The notes beneath the pieces are model-generated. The model made no database searches. It saw only the letters and a list, made by a program, of their open reading frames with translations, and had not been told where the DNA came from. From assembly GCA_016342415.1 (NCBI GenBank), contig JAEIOD010000010.1:23351-87350 (forward strand): DNA of 64,000 bases, read 5' to 3'. Both the position numbers and the translations under genes were made by a program. Numbering within the stretch: position 1 is the first letter of the stretch; the number at the start of each line of letters is the position of its first letter. Positions 1 through 9,518 of this stretch are shown piece by piece. This DNA is from Clostridiales bacterium. GTDB taxonomy: Bacteria > Bacillota > Clostridia > Peptostreptococcales > Acidaminobacteraceae.

Positions 1-20
1 AGTAGTTAAATGATTAACAA

Positions 21-1019
21 TTATTTTTCAAAATACATGGGACAAGCTTCCTTAAGATATTTTTCCACTCTTTCAATATTTGTGTTGATATACTTTTCCG
101 GAGCATCATTAATCTCTAATATATAATTCATAAAATTTACACGTCTAGCAATCATCAGAAGATTTAATTCCGATTCTTGGTGTCTCTCAATATATTTAAC
201 AGTTCTATATCCTTTATAAAACGCTTCTTGATACATTTTGTAATTATCGTCATATTGATAATAGAAAAACAAAGTTGCAATATCGTGAATCGGCAGACCC
301 AACGATGTATCTTCAAAGTCCAATAAACGAATATTGCCTTTATGGACTTTGATATTCCACGGATTAAAATCTCCATGAATCATAATTGTCTTGTTGTCAT
401 ATAATTTAATCAACCGTTCATCTAAATATGGAATGACAAAATCCATCAGTTTTGTAAACTCCGGACTGACTTTCGACTGATGTTTTTCCATCTTATAAAA
501 ATAATCATCACCAGCGTAATATAGCACCTTATCAATCTTCTTTGGATTAAATTGTTTCGGTATCTCTAACGTCTCTGCGACTTGATGCATTTCTGCCATT
601 AACGCACCGATTTGTTCGAAATGTGATGTTTTTTCACGTTCATCCAGATCATAACCATCCATCCACTCATAGACAGCCATACGTTTTTTTACGGTATCAT
701 ATTTCGATTCTATCAACGTCACATAGTCACCGGATTTATTCTTTAAACCTTTTGGTACAACGATATTCGTTTTAGAGGCAATCTGATCTAAAAAATACAT
801 TTCTACTTGAGAATCATCTAGATTACTTGATAGTTCCTGATAGATTTTCACCGCATATTTATGACCAGATGTATCTGTTAATTTATAGAATACATTGGTA
901 TCTTCTGTTAAGAATTTCAGATCTTTAACCTCTAAGTCATAAAATTCCAATCCTTCTTCTATTATCTTTTTAACCCGTCTAATTCTACCAAGTCGTGTTA
1001 AGTCATCAAATTTTTTCAT
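21..1019 (-). CDS. APH-family phosphotransferase
   Basis: 332-aa cytoplasmic protein of the aminoglycoside phosphotransferase / choline kinase fold. The Brenner motif HGDFNPWN lies near residues 215-222 and the metal-binding LLDFED near 231-236, so the catalytic Asp and Mg ligand are both present. The start is fixed by GGGAGGG a few bases upstream of the ATG at 1019. It stands alone, with no resistance cassette or kinase partner beside it. Family members phosphorylate small hydroxylated substrates (aminoglycosides, homoserine, choline, fructosamine-type sugars). The substrate cannot be read from the sequence, and nothing specifically indicates antibiotic resistance. Confidence 0.85.
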   Translation of the reverse strand: MKKFDDLTRLGRIRRVKKIIEEGLEFYDLEVKDLKFLTEDTNVFYKLTDTSGHKYAVKIYQELSSNLDDSQVEMYFLDQIASKTNIVVPKGLKNKSGDYVTLIESKYDTVKKRMAVYEWMDGYDLDEREKTSHFEQIGALMAEMHQVAETLEIPKQFNPKKIDKVLYYAGDDYFYKMEKHQSKVSPEFTKLMDFVIPYLDERLIKLYDNKTIMIHGDFNPWNIKVHKGNIRLLDFEDTSLGLPIHDIATLFFYYQYDDNYKMYQEAFYKGYRTVKYIERHQESELNLLMIARRVNFMNYILEINDAPEKYINTNIERVEKYLKEACPMYFEK

Positions 1020-1164
1020 ACTATTCCCTCCCCTTTTAGTTTACCAAAGAAAGGAGACTTATAATTTTACAATATTATTTCACTAAGAAAAACATCTCTC
1101 ACCTTTTAATTCTGACCGTGTTTAATGTGCTATATCAATAGTTTCATCATATACCATTAATTAT

Positions 1165-1191
1165 CAAAACAAAAAAGTCCCCGTAGGGACT
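1165..1191 (-). terminator. Rho-independent terminator of the 527-aa membrane protein gene
   Basis: Inverted repeat AGTCCC (1176-1181) / GGGACT (1186-1191) with a 4-base loop. On the minus strand it is followed by a T-rich tract (1165-1176). The hairpin overlaps the TAG stop of the gene it ends. Confidence 0.85.
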
Positions 1192-2773
1192 AGAATCTCA
1201 TCATGATAAATGGTCCGAATATCAATGTGTGCAGTATAATATCGGTTAAGAAAAATGGAACGAACTCCACAATCGGATTATCCAATTTCATATGGTGATT
1301 GATGACTTTATAATTATAAAAAGCTAAAATATTGGTCGCTATAAATATTGGAATCGAATACATCTGTAGAAATTCAGGCAACACCATTTTACTCAAAAAA
1401 TTGACATGTATCAGAATCTTACCAGCATTATGCAAGATAATCAATATTCCCAATACCCATAAATGATGTTTTTCAAAGAAGGTCACAAACAACATATAAC
1501 ACGGTAACACAATCAACATGGTCATCGCAAATACACTGACTGCATTAATGATAGTATACGTTGGAATTTTCATAAATGCTTCAATCGTTTCATAAAAAAC
1601 ATCCAATATTCTTTCTCTAGTAAATACTTGTGATGATTTTATGTATTCAGGATCATTTGATGCAATCTTTAAAGTCATTTCACCCTTTTTCAGTTCACCC
1701 CATATCAAATAATCATAAGGTTCGGATTGAATATAAGTATATTCTCTTGGACCATTATAAGTCTTTGTTAACGGTTTGATTTCCTCTGTTTCGAAATTAT
1801 AGATCATCACATTATAAAAACTATAAAAATTCTTTCCTATGTAAGATGATATTTCTCCACCCTTAAATAAACCAATCATCTCATTCGAAGAGATTAAATT
1901 TGTTTTATCCTGAAATCTTTCATAAATTGTTTCTACCAAAACTTCTTGAGTTTCCAAATTATACTGATAGTAATTTAAATATGACATCCCAGATTTCAGA
2001 TCTTTTATATTTAGCTTGTAAGTTTCGGTATTACCAGAACGCACAACTTCAAAGTCAAGTGGCCCTAGTCTGAGTTCTTCGCTTAATAGTTTGGTTACTA
2101 ATAGTGATTCTACCAGTTTACCTTGATCAGTATACACATCTCTTACAATATAACGTTCCCCATCTTTAATGGTCAGATAATGCACTGTATATTGACCATC
2201 AAATGTAACATGATTTACATAATCATAAGGTAAGTTTGGCATCTCAAGGACAACTGATCCTTTAGATGAGATGACTTCGAGTGTATTGTTTTCTTTAATT
2301 ACAATATGACCATTTGACACATAATAATTGGGCTGATCTATCCTTTTGACATAAGTACCTTTTAACTGTAATGCTCCATCAAACATATAACAGTAAAAAT
2401 CATCTTCAACCTTGATAACCATCTCAAATGAATCATCATGTATAGAGGCGTATATTTCTTCGCCTTGACCTTCTAAAGTCGTCAAAACACCTTCATCTTT
2501 TAAAGTTAAGTCTTTATTATACGATTTGAATCTTAATTTATCATTATCAATGTAAATAATAGAAAGTGTCTCATTCATACTCACATAAGACAGTTGGCTA
2601 CCAAAGAAATTATTATAGTTTGTTTCCGTTTTATAACTAAATAATGTTTCATCCTTACTCCAATTGTCAGAAGGTAATTTTTGATAATCTATGGCTAGGT
2701 ATTTATAGACATCCCCGACAATCACCAATAGTACCACTATAAAAACAATTTTTTGAATCCCTTTTGAATACAT
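1190..2773 (-). CDS. membrane-anchored protein with extracellular domain, unknown function
   Basis: 527 aa, not recognised as a named family. One hydrophobic segment at about residues 8-26 is followed by a roughly 370-residue region of short beta-like stretches with recurring polar turns, which suggests an extracellular propeller or sandwich fold. About four membrane segments follow at the C-terminus (about 405-527). The start has a GGGGG-type ribosome site 5 bases upstream. It is divergent from the epimerase gene at 2870 and transcribed alone. Topology is inferred from hydrophobicity only. Confidence 0.75.
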   Translation of the reverse strand: MYSKGIQKIVFIVVLLVIVGDVYKYLAIDYQKLPSDNWSKDETLFSYKTETNYNNFFGSQLSYVSMNETLSIIYIDNDKLRFKSYNKDLTLKDEGVLTTLEGQGEEIYASIHDDSFEMVIKVEDDFYCYMFDGALQLKGTYVKRIDQPNYYVSNGHIVIKENNTLEVISSKGSVVLEMPNLPYDYVNHVTFDGQYTVHYLTIKDGERYIVRDVYTDQGKLVESLLVTKLLSEELRLGPLDFEVVRSGNTETYKLNIKDLKSGMSYLNYYQYNLETQEVLVETIYERFQDKTNLISSNEMIGLFKGGEISSYIGKNFYSFYNVMIYNFETEEIKPLTKTYNGPREYTYIQSEPYDYLIWGELKKGEMTLKIASNDPEYIKSSQVFTRERILDVFYETIEAFMKIPTYTIINAVSVFAMTMLIVLPCYMLFVTFFEKHHLWVLGILIILHNAGKILIHVNFLSKMVLPEFLQMYSIPIFIATNILAFYNYKVINHHMKLDNPIVEFVPFFLTDIILHTLIFGPFIMMRF

Positions 2774-2869
2774 AAATTACCCCCTTGTACTAATATACCA
2801 TATATAATTTTTACAAATAATACATTTTATAATTATAATATATTTGTTATTCTATAAGCGGAGGTGTTT

Positions 2870-3814
2870 ATGAATATATTAATTATGGGTGGTACGGAAT
2901 TTGTCAGTAGATCAGTAGCAGAACATTATATAGAGCTGAATTATACTGTCGATATTTTTACAAGAGGCAAAAAAGAAGTACCCTATACTGGTTATCGTCA
3001 TCACCACATTGGGGATAGACATAACTTAAAAGATTTAGAACAACTTAAATCATTTCAATACGAGTACGTCATCGATATTTCAGCCTACACTAAGAATGAT
3101 GTATCTAATTTACTTGAAACAATCAATACAGACAATCTTAAGCGTTATGTTTTTTGTAGCTCTGGTGCGGTTTATGCACCAAATAGAAATATGATTACAG
3201 AAGAAGATGAAAAAGGTCCCAATCACAACTGGCTCAAATACGGATTGGATAAACTGGAAGCAGAAACTCACCTGATGGAAGCATTTAATAAAAAGGCTCT
3301 ACCAGTCACTATATTCAGACCCACTTACATATACGGTCCAAATAATAATCTATACAGAGAAAGTTATTTTTTTGATGCCATTACTCACAATCGTCCTATT
3401 CCATATCCAAATAGCAACAATCAGACACAGTTCATTCATATTCACGATTTGATGTTAATCATACAAAGTATGTTGGAAAACGATGTTTGCATCGGTGAAG
3501 CTTATAACGTTACTCACGAGGCTGTTTATGATTTCGAATCTATACTAGACACTTTCGAACATGTAACAGATATAACAATAGACCGTATACCTGTAGATAC
3601 TAATACCTACAATATTTCAAGAAGGTATTTCCCTTATAGAGATGTCAACTATACGTTGTCTATTGAAAAACTTAAAAAACACGGGCTTCACGTTCCTAAA
3701 TTTGATTTAAAAACTGGACTAAAACAAACCTATAAATGGTATCAGCAATCATATCCAAAATTATCAGATAAGGCAATGACACTAATTGATGACATTATAA
3801 AGACTAGAGCTTAG
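2870..3814 (+). CDS. NAD-dependent epimerase/dehydratase (extended SDR)
   Basis: 314-aa Rossmann-fold protein. The nucleotide-binding motif is GGTEFVS at residues 7-13, a variant typical of the CSP41/isoflavone-reductase-like branch of extended SDRs. The catalytic region has SSG near 97-99 and Tyr124-x3-Lys128. The ATG at 2870 is chosen over an in-frame GTG at 2864 because the GTG overlaps the GGAGG ribosome site. Likely a nucleotide-sugar or related epimerase/reductase; the substrate is unknown. Its stop codon lies inside a hairpin shared with the convergent aldo/keto reductase gene. Confidence 0.85.
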   Translation: MNILIMGGTEFVSRSVAEHYIELNYTVDIFTRGKKEVPYTGYRHHHIGDRHNLKDLEQLKSFQYEYVIDISAYTKNDVSNLLETINTDNLKRYVFCSSGAVYAPNRNMITEEDEKGPNHNWLKYGLDKLEAETHLMEAFNKKALPVTIFRPTYIYGPNNNLYRESYFFDAITHNRPIPYPNSNNQTQFIHIHDLMLIIQSMLENDVCIGEAYNVTHEAVYDFESILDTFEHVTDITIDRIPVDTNTYNISRRYFPYRDVNYTLSIEKLKKHGLHVPKFDLKTGLKQTYKWYQQSYPKLSDKAMTLIDDIIKTRA

Positions 3815-3823
3815 CTCTAGTCT
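3801..3823. terminator. shared hairpin between convergent genes
   Basis: Perfect 10-bp inverted repeat AGACTAGAGC / GCTCTAGTCT with a 3-base loop. It contains the stop codons of both convergent genes (epimerase ends 3814, aldo/keto reductase ends 3817). The T tracts are short, so it is probably a modest bidirectional terminator. Confidence 0.6.
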
Positions 3824-4881
3824 TTGAAATATTGATTCACTTGTTTTAACATCTCTATTATCTCAATTTTTTGAGGACATCTCTTTTCACATCTTCCACA
3901 CGCCATACAGTTATGAGCACGTTTGAATTTTTCCATCATCTCATATTCATTTTTGTATTTAATGCGGTTATCAAACATAGTCCCTTGATCGTAAAGTCTT
4001 AAACATTTTGGTATGTTAATGCCTGTAGGGCAAGGATAACAATAACCGCACCCCGTACAACCACTCACCACCCTACTTTTATAGGCAGCTCTAACCTTTA
4101 CAATAATCTCCTTATCAGCTTCAGTCATTTCATATGTATTAGAAAATATTTTCAGATTTTCTTCTAGTTGTTCCATATCAGACATACCAGATAAGATTAA
4201 ATCCACCGGTTGATCCAATATATAGTTAAACGCCCACTCTACAGGTCTTCTATCACCATAAAGCATTTCGATTTCCCCAGGCACAACTTCTACAAGTCCC
4301 CCACCTCTAAGCGGCTCCATAACAATAACTTTTAAACCTTTTGATTTGGCTAAGTGAATCCCTTTTAATCCAGCTTGGTAATCTTCATCTATAATATTAA
4401 ACTGTACCTGACAAAAGTCCCAGTTATAATCATTTACAAGCTCTTCAAAAACCTCATAAGAATCATGAAATGAGAAGCCCATTTGTTTGATTAATCCCTG
4501 TTGTTTGAGGTGATCCATAAACTCAATGACACCAAGTGCTTTTAATTCGTCCCAATACGCTTTATCCAAAGCATGTAATATATAATAGTCAAAAGAGTTG
4601 ACAGATATTTTTTTAAGTTGTTTGTTGAAATAGTCCATCATATCTTCTCTTTTATGAATTAACCAGACCGGTAACTTTGTAGCTATATCTATACCTGAAT
4701 CATAGTTTTTAATATACTCTCCTAAAACAACTTCACTTTCGCCATTATGGTAGTCATAACCCGTATCAAAATAGGTCACACCGTTTTGAATTGCCTTATC
4801 AAATAAGTCAAAGGTTCTTTTTTTATCTATGCTACCATCTTCTTTTACAGGGAGCCTCATACATCCAAATCCTAATTTCAT
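3817..4881 (-). CDS. aldo/keto reductase with C-terminal 4Fe-4S domain
   Basis: 354 aa. The N-terminal TIM barrel carries the AKR tetrad: Asp39, Tyr44 (in YFDTGYDYHN), Lys69 and His103. The last 90 residues add an Fe-S module: a GCTGCGYCYPCP cluster near 270 and CMACGRCEKRCP near 328. This layout is common in anaerobes, where the clusters probably feed electrons to the reductase. The start is the ATG at 4881, 6 bases after GAGGTG; an ATG at 4887 abuts the ribosome site and is less likely. It is downstream of the cobalamin adenosyltransferase gene. Substrate unknown. Confidence 0.88.
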   Translation of the reverse strand: MKLGFGCMRLPVKEDGSIDKKRTFDLFDKAIQNGVTYFDTGYDYHNGESEVVLGEYIKNYDSGIDIATKLPVWLIHKREDMMDYFNKQLKKISVNSFDYYILHALDKAYWDELKALGVIEFMDHLKQQGLIKQMGFSFHDSYEVFEELVNDYNWDFCQVQFNIIDEDYQAGLKGIHLAKSKGLKVIVMEPLRGGGLVEVVPGEIEMLYGDRRPVEWAFNYILDQPVDLILSGMSDMEQLEENLKIFSNTYEMTEADKEIIVKVRAAYKSRVVSGCTGCGYCYPCPTGINIPKCLRLYDQGTMFDNRIKYKNEYEMMEKFKRAHNCMACGRCEKRCPQKIEIIEMLKQVNQYFKD

Positions 4882-4912
4882 TTTCATCACCTCTATCCCT
4901 ATCATACCCAAA

Positions 4913-4930
4913 AGATGAAAAACTTCATCT
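4913..4930 (-). terminator. weak hairpin between adenosyltransferase and aldo/keto reductase
   Basis: AGATGAA (4913-4919) / TTCATCT (4924-4930) with a 4-base loop, followed on the minus strand by only four T residues. It could attenuate read-through from the upstream gene, but is weak. Confidence 0.35.
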
Positions 4931-4945
4931 CAATGAGATAAAGTT

Positions 4946-5482
4946 TTAATATTTTCCAAATGTTATATACGTCAGTTCCGATTCTAAGAATCTTGCAATA
5001 GAATAAATCGTATCCGATAATCGATTGACATATTTCATTACTGTATCACTGATATCTTCAGATTCTTTTAATGTAATCATACGCCTTTCCGCTCTTCTAC
5101 AGATGGTTCTTGCAACATGTAGATGCCCACTGCTGAGATTGCTCCCAGGTAAAATGAAACAATTTTCCTGATCCATGATTAAAGTAAAATGATCTATCTG
5201 TTTTTCAAGAAATTCGATATCTTTATCTGTCACTCTTGTTTTGAATGCTCTGTAATCAGATGTTGCCAACTCCCCTGCTACATCAAATAGAGAACGTTGT
5301 AATTTTGCTACCAACTGCTTTATTTCTGCTTCTTCAATATAGTTTTTCGCAAGTCCTAAACTTGAATTCAATTCATCTATAGTACCATAACTTTCAACTC
5401 GAATATAATCTTTTGAAACTCTAGTACCATCATATAAACTGGTTGTACCTTTATCTCCTGTTTTAGTATATACCTTCATCAT
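4946..5482 (-). CDS. pduO: ATP:cob(I)alamin adenosyltransferase, PduO type
   Basis: 178 aa, the normal length for a single-domain PduO-type enzyme. It attaches adenosyl to cob(I)alamin to make coenzyme B12. The ATP-binding N-terminal motif TKTGDKGTTSLYDG is at residues 6-19, YGTIDELNS at 32-40, and the conserved RTICRRAERR helix near 125. The ribosome site AAAGGA precedes two adjacent ATGs at 5482 and 5479. No other cobalamin gene and no B12 riboswitch is seen nearby. A TATAAT-like -10 lies near 5511-5516 on the minus strand. Confidence 0.93.
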   Translation of the reverse strand: MMKVYTKTGDKGTTSLYDGTRVSKDYIRVESYGTIDELNSSLGLAKNYIEEAEIKQLVAKLQRSLFDVAGELATSDYRAFKTRVTDKDIEFLEKQIDHFTLIMDQENCFILPGSNLSSGHLHVARTICRRAERRMITLKESEDISDTVMKYVNRLSDTIYSIARFLESELTYITFGKY

Positions 5483-5780
5483 AGTATCCTTTCTCTATTA
5501 CCTTTTTATATTATACCATAAAGGTACAGTTTAAAACACCTGATTTGCTCTAAGTAGCATTCATATTGGTTGCTCCTAACTAAAAAATTTTATGCTACAA
5601 GTAGTCAAGTCGTAAACTAAGAGGAGTATACAACAACACAAAATATACCTTATATATTAAATTATGTTATACAAGAGAATTTGATTTTATCATCCGAACA
5701 ATCACATATTATCCTTCAAATTTCACAGTTATTTGGGAACACAGCTTTCTGAAATAGAAGTTAATAGTTGATACATAAAT
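5483..5780. other. intergenic region, no gene seen
   Basis: About 300 bases of AT-rich sequence between ybaK and the adenosyltransferase gene. I found no ORF with a ribosome site. The only clear structure is the hairpin at 5781-5800. Confidence 0.6.
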
Positions 5781-5800
5781 GTTGTAGATTACTCTACAAC
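5781..5800. terminator. hairpin overlapping the ybaK stop
   Basis: Perfect 8-bp stem GTTGTAGA / TCTACAAC with a 4-base loop. It is followed by GTTTTTT on the plus strand but lacks a clear T tract on the minus strand, where ybaK ends. Its role in ending ybaK is therefore uncertain. Confidence 0.4.
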
Positions 5801-6259
5801 GTTTTTTACATCACAATTTGATATTCTTATAAAGTCGTCTGGAGTCATTTGAATCTGCAAACCTTGTTTTCCTGCACTAAAGACAAATTCATCTAATAAA
5901 ATAGCAGACTCGTCCAATACTGTTTTGTATGATTTTTTCATTCCTAAAGGCGAACAGCCGCCTCTGATATATCCAGTCAATTTGGTGATATCTTTAACAG
6001 GTATCATTTCGATTTTTTTCTCTCCAAAATGTTTGGCTACAGATTTCAAATGAACATTTTTGTCAACTGGAATCATCACAACATAATAGGTTTTACTATG
6101 TCCAACCAATACAAGCGTTTTAAAAACCTGTTCCACAGGTATATTTATTTTATTCGCTACTGAAACACCGTCGATGTGACCATCACTCAAATCATATTCC
6201 AAAGTCTTATAAGTTACTTTAGCTTGATCTAAAATTCTCATTGCATTAGTTTTTTTCAC
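5789..6259 (-). CDS. ybaK: Cys-tRNA(Pro)/aminoacyl-tRNA deacylase YbaK
   Basis: 156 aa, full length for the YbaK/EbsC family, which hydrolyses Cys-tRNA(Pro) mischarged by prolyl-tRNA synthetase. The family signature GYIRGGCSPLG is at residues 96-106, and the conserved lysine is in VFKTLV near residue 47. The start codon overlaps the last 4 bases of pgeF (6256-6259), so the two are translationally coupled. Confidence 0.92.
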   Translation of the reverse strand: MKKTNAMRILDQAKVTYKTLEYDLSDGHIDGVSVANKINIPVEQVFKTLVLVGHSKTYYVVMIPVDKNVHLKSVAKHFGEKKIEMIPVKDITKLTGYIRGGCSPLGMKKSYKTVLDESAILLDEFVFSAGKQGLQIQMTPDDFIRISNCDVKNVVE

Positions 6260-7068
6260 TTTGAGTCCTCCTTTAACATCATCACACCAATTTGAGTACC
6301 TCTATCATTTCCATGTCTTCTATGTGAAAAGAATAATTCCGGATGACATTTTGTACAGTATTCACTAACTTCAATATGATCTTGTAATATTCCACAAGAT
6401 ATAGCTATTGCCTTATTTAAACCTTTCAGATCAATATGATAGCGATCTTTTTCTGGATAGTGATCATAATATAAATCAGAAAAATCAAATGTCATGGCAT
6501 CTATCACTTGTTGGTCCACTTCATAACAGGATTTACATATTGCCGGTCCTATGGCGATTTTTATATTTTTGACTTCACAGTTATATACAGACATCATTTT
6601 TTTTATCATGTCTTTTACAATAGCTGTTGCTGTGCCGCGCCATCCTGCATGGGTCATACCAATGACTTTATTTATTGGGTCATAAAAATAAATGGGTACA
6701 CAATCTGCATAAAAAGTGACTAGTGGTAAATTCGTTTCATTTGTGATTAATCCATCCACATCACCATAAGTTCTCTCTTTGAAGATACCCATACCAAAAT
6801 GTTCAGATGTTACCTGAAGGATTTGATTATGATGCCATTGATCTGATAAGACCATTTTACTGACTTCCACACCAATCGCTTCTGAAAATAAATGATAATT
6901 TTTCAAAACATCATTTGGATTGTCCCCTCTTGAAAACCCAAGATTCATTTCAGAAAAACGACCTTTACTAACACCGCCAAGTCTTGTGCTATGTACCGCT
7001 ACAATTGGCGCTTCTTCATATATATCAAAGGATAAGAATGTCACCTTTTTATTATTATTAATTTTCAT
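6256..7068 (-). CDS. pgeF: YfiH/PgeF laccase-domain protein (purine nucleoside phosphorylase/peptidoglycan editing)
   Basis: 270 aa of the multicopper-polyphenol-oxidase-like fold. The metal ligands are visible: His80 in QWHHN, Cys123 in ADCVP and His140 in THAGWRG. The C-terminal CTKCHPELFFSHRRHG block is also conserved. Known members act as zinc-dependent purine nucleoside phosphorylase/adenosine deaminase, and the E. coli homologue edits peptidoglycan precursors. The ribosome site is GGAGGAACGT before the ATG. It forms a coupled operon with ybaK. Confidence 0.9.
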   Translation of the reverse strand: MKINNNKKVTFLSFDIYEEAPIVAVHSTRLGGVSKGRFSEMNLGFSRGDNPNDVLKNYHLFSEAIGVEVSKMVLSDQWHHNQILQVTSEHFGMGIFKERTYGDVDGLITNETNLPLVTFYADCVPIYFYDPINKVIGMTHAGWRGTATAIVKDMIKKMMSVYNCEVKNIKIAIGPAICKSCYEVDQQVIDAMTFDFSDLYYDHYPEKDRYHIDLKGLNKAIAISCGILQDHIEVSEYCTKCHPELFFSHRRHGNDRGTQIGVMMLKEDSK

Positions 7069-7151
7069 ACGTTCCTCCTACCTTATATTATACATGAAAG
7101 GACTATTCTTATACTAGATAATCATGTACAATAATGAAAAGCGAGGTCATG

Positions 7152-7709
7152 ATGAAGAAAATAATACGAAAAGAAATAATACAGAAAAGAATGCAGCTTA
7201 CTAAAAAAGAAGTCATTGAAAAGAGTATGGCCATCACTCAAAGAGTTATTGAAAACAAACTCATAAAAGATGATATGAACATCTTGGTGTATGTAGATTT
7301 CAGAAACGAAGTGAAAACAACTTACTTAATGGATTATATTATCAAACATAACGGTCATGTCCTTTTGCCTAGAGTAAATGAAACAACTCATGAACTGACT
7401 ATACATTATGTCTCTTCTTTAGATGATCTTATAAAATCTGATTTTGGCATTTTGGAGCCCTCTGAAAACAGCCCGCAAGCCCCGTATCAATCAATAGATC
7501 TGATACTCGCTCCCGGCGTTGCATTTGATCGTCACTGTTACAGATTGGGTTATGGTGGTGGCTTTTACGACAAACTTTTAAGCAAAAAAAGAAAAGAGGT
7601 TCCAGTCATAGCACTTGCTTTTGATCTTCAGCTGATCGAAGCGGTACCTGTGGAACCTCATGATTATAAAATGAATGGTATTATCACTGAAAATGAATTT
7701 ATCAAGTAA
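7152..7709 (+). CDS. 5-formyltetrahydrofolate cyclo-ligase
   Basis: 185 aa. It converts 5-formyl-THF to 5,10-methenyl-THF using ATP. The family motif GYGGGFYDK is near residues 132-140, with a basic N-terminus (KKIIRKEI) and the conserved LLPRV segment. The ATG at 7152 is chosen because GAGG lies 5 bases upstream; in-frame ATGs at 7134 and 7149 precede or abut that site. It converges with the YeiH-type gene, overlapping by 8 bp at the 3' ends. Confidence 0.92.
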   Translation: MKKIIRKEIIQKRMQLTKKEVIEKSMAITQRVIENKLIKDDMNILVYVDFRNEVKTTYLMDYIIKHNGHVLLPRVNETTHELTIHYVSSLDDLIKSDFGILEPSENSPQAPYQSIDLILAPGVAFDRHCYRLGYGGGFYDKLLSKKRKEVPVIALAFDLQLIEAVPVEPHDYKMNGIITENEFIK

Positions 7710-8679
7710 TTTGAGAGACGACAACAAATGCTATAATACTCAGTGGTATAAACAAGACGATGCCCATAACAAATCCTTTTATCCCTTTTTTTGCGACTTG
7801 TTTAAAGTTAACTGAAAGTCCCATTGCTGTCATCGCCATTAATATTAAAAAGCTACTCGATTTAGCAAAAAAGCTTGTCATCACTTCAGGCAATACACCT
7901 AAACTGTTGATGATACCAGCTATGATAAAGTAAAGCACATACATTGGAAATTGTGCTTTTTTTGTTTCTCCTTTTTCGTTGAATGCATAACTTAACATTA
8001 GAGATACAGGCACAAGCATTAACACTCTTGCCATCTTTACAAAAGTACCAATATCTCCGGCAACTTCTCCCTTGGCAAGTGCCGCCGCAATGGCATGTGC
8101 TACACCATGAAGCGTCAATCCAGACCATATACCGTAGGTCATGTCACTGACACGATCAAGACCTGCTATACCAGAGTATACTATAACCCCAATAGCACCA
8201 ATCACACTTACAATGGAAACAGCTACAACTGCATCGTCATCATCAGCGCCTATCACAGGTGCTAGCGCCACGACTGCTGATGCACCACATATACACGAAC
8301 CAACACCTAGCAAAGTTGCTAATTTTTTATTTACACCAAACTTTTTTGATAATTTCATAAATAAGATTAATGTAAGAGGTACATATATCAGTACCATAAG
8401 TAGAACTTTGGGTCCTAACTCTAATATAGCCCCAACATTTAATTTAAATCCTAATAAAACAATACCTACTTTTAACAATTTCTTAAGTGAAAATAAAACC
8501 CCTTTGTGGAATACCTTTTGAGTACCAACTGTGTTATTGTATAAAATACCAAGTATTATAGCGATGGTTAAGGTCTCAATTTCAAAAACATCTTGAATAC
8601 GCGCCCCTAATAGTTTTGATACCATCGCTACCAGTATTACCAATAGAAGACCGGGCACCATTTTTATATATTTGATCAT
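7702..8679 (-). CDS. YeiH/UPF0324-family transporter (putative sulfate exporter)
   Basis: 325-aa integral membrane protein with about ten hydrophobic helices. The family core GVGSCICGASAVVALAPVIGA is near residues 125-147, followed by the DDDDAVVAVS acidic segment typical of UPF0324. The family is annotated as putative sulfate/sulfite exporter; transport specificity is not proven. The ribosome site AAGGAG precedes the ATG. It is transcribed alone. Confidence 0.88.
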   Translation of the reverse strand: MIKYIKMVPGLLLVILVAMVSKLLGARIQDVFEIETLTIAIILGILYNNTVGTQKVFHKGVLFSLKKLLKVGIVLLGFKLNVGAILELGPKVLLMVLIYVPLTLILFMKLSKKFGVNKKLATLLGVGSCICGASAVVALAPVIGADDDDAVVAVSIVSVIGAIGVIVYSGIAGLDRVSDMTYGIWSGLTLHGVAHAIAAALAKGEVAGDIGTFVKMARVLMLVPVSLMLSYAFNEKGETKKAQFPMYVLYFIIAGIINSLGVLPEVMTSFFAKSSSFLILMAMTAMGLSVNFKQVAKKGIKGFVMGIVLFIPLSIIAFVVVSQIT

Positions 8680-8742
8680 ATGAACTCCTTATTATAGAAT
8701 TGATTTCTACATAAGTATACCAAATTTATCTTGATTAGGATA

Positions 8743-8781
8743 TTTTTTTATTAGAAAAGGAATGTTCTTTCGAACATTCCT
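8743..8781 (-). terminator. terminator of the XRE-DUF3169 operon
   Basis: Perfect 10-bp stem AGGAATGTTC (8758-8767) / GAACATTCCT (8772-8781) with a TTTC loop, followed on the minus strand by TTTTCTAATAAAAAAAT. Confidence 0.85.
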
Positions 8782-8786
8782 AAGGC

Positions 8787-9518
8787 TTATCGATTTGCAT
8801 ATTTAAAGTTATAAACGTTGGCTGATATGACTTGTGCCAAACCTATCGAACAGGTTAATACAACTGGGAAAGCATCCGTATCGAAAACAAGTTTAAATAG
8901 AATACTCACTAATATCATAACAAATGTAAAGATTCTCGAGAACTGAAAAGCTTCATATCCAGATTTATAAATTTTGTACTGTTCTGCTTCATCACAACTG
9001 GCAACAAAATCCTTGTGGAACTTAAATGATGTTGGATCCCCTTTTATACGGTCATCATTCTTTTGAATAAATCTAACCACTACAATCTCCATTCCAGATG
9101 CCAATATGGCATTGATTAAAAACATAAATAATACAATAAAATAAGTATCACTACCCTTTTGAATGGTTGCCCCTAGAAGCAAAAAGTTCAACAGCATATA
9201 TACGCCGTTAACAGCAATACTCATATCTAGATACTTACCAGATTCTTTTTCTAATTCATCCATATCATCTTCGTCTAATGTTTTTGATTCGACAAGCATT
9301 TTTTTACCTTTGGTAAACAAGTAGACTGCAGGGAGAAACATTAATATTAATAGTGCTGGATAAAGAAAGGGACTCACATTAATAATAAAATCACCTATAT
9401 TTTTAAAGACATATCCAAATTCATCATTCATGAAGAATAATCCGACAGAGACAACTCCACCAATAACACCACCAATGCACATCAACAGTGCCATTTTAAA
9501 AAAAGTTTTTTTATTCAT
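8787..9518 (-). CDS. DUF3169-family membrane protein
   Basis: 243 aa, about six membrane helices. The closest family I recognise is DUF3169, which in Firmicutes is usually encoded just after a short XRE regulator, as here. The start at 9518 lies 6 bases after AGGAGG; an ATG directly abutting that site is less likely. It overlaps the XRE gene by 8 bp, so it is coupled to it. Function unknown. The pairing suggests the regulator controls the membrane protein in response to an envelope or metabolic signal, which is inference. Confidence 0.8.
   Translation of the reverse strand: MNKKTFFKMALLMCIGGVIGGVVSVGLFFMNDEFGYVFKNIGDFIINVSPFLYPALLILMFLPAVYLFTKGKKMLVESKTLDEDDMDELEKESGKYLDMSIAVNGVYMLLNFLLLGATIQKGSDTYFIVLFMFLINAILASGMEIVVVRFIQKNDDRIKGDPTSFKFHKDFVASCDEAEQYKIYKSGYEAFQFSRIFTFVMILVSILFKLVFDTDAFPVVLTCSIGLAQVISANVYNFKYANR

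Noticed and set aside
21..1019. Antibiotic resistance gene
   Set aside because: The kinase motifs fit the broad APH fold, but nothing in the sequence or context points to an aminoglycoside substrate.
2864..2870. GTG start for the epimerase
   Set aside because: The GTG overlaps the GGAGG ribosome site; the ATG six bases later has correct spacing.
5483..5520. Cobalamin riboswitch upstream of the adenosyltransferase gene
   Set aside because: The leader is too short and no B12-box-like sequence is present.
8141..8521. 126-codon frame on the plus strand
   Set aside because: Lies entirely opposite the YeiH-type transporter gene, low-complexity antisense translation, no ribosome site.
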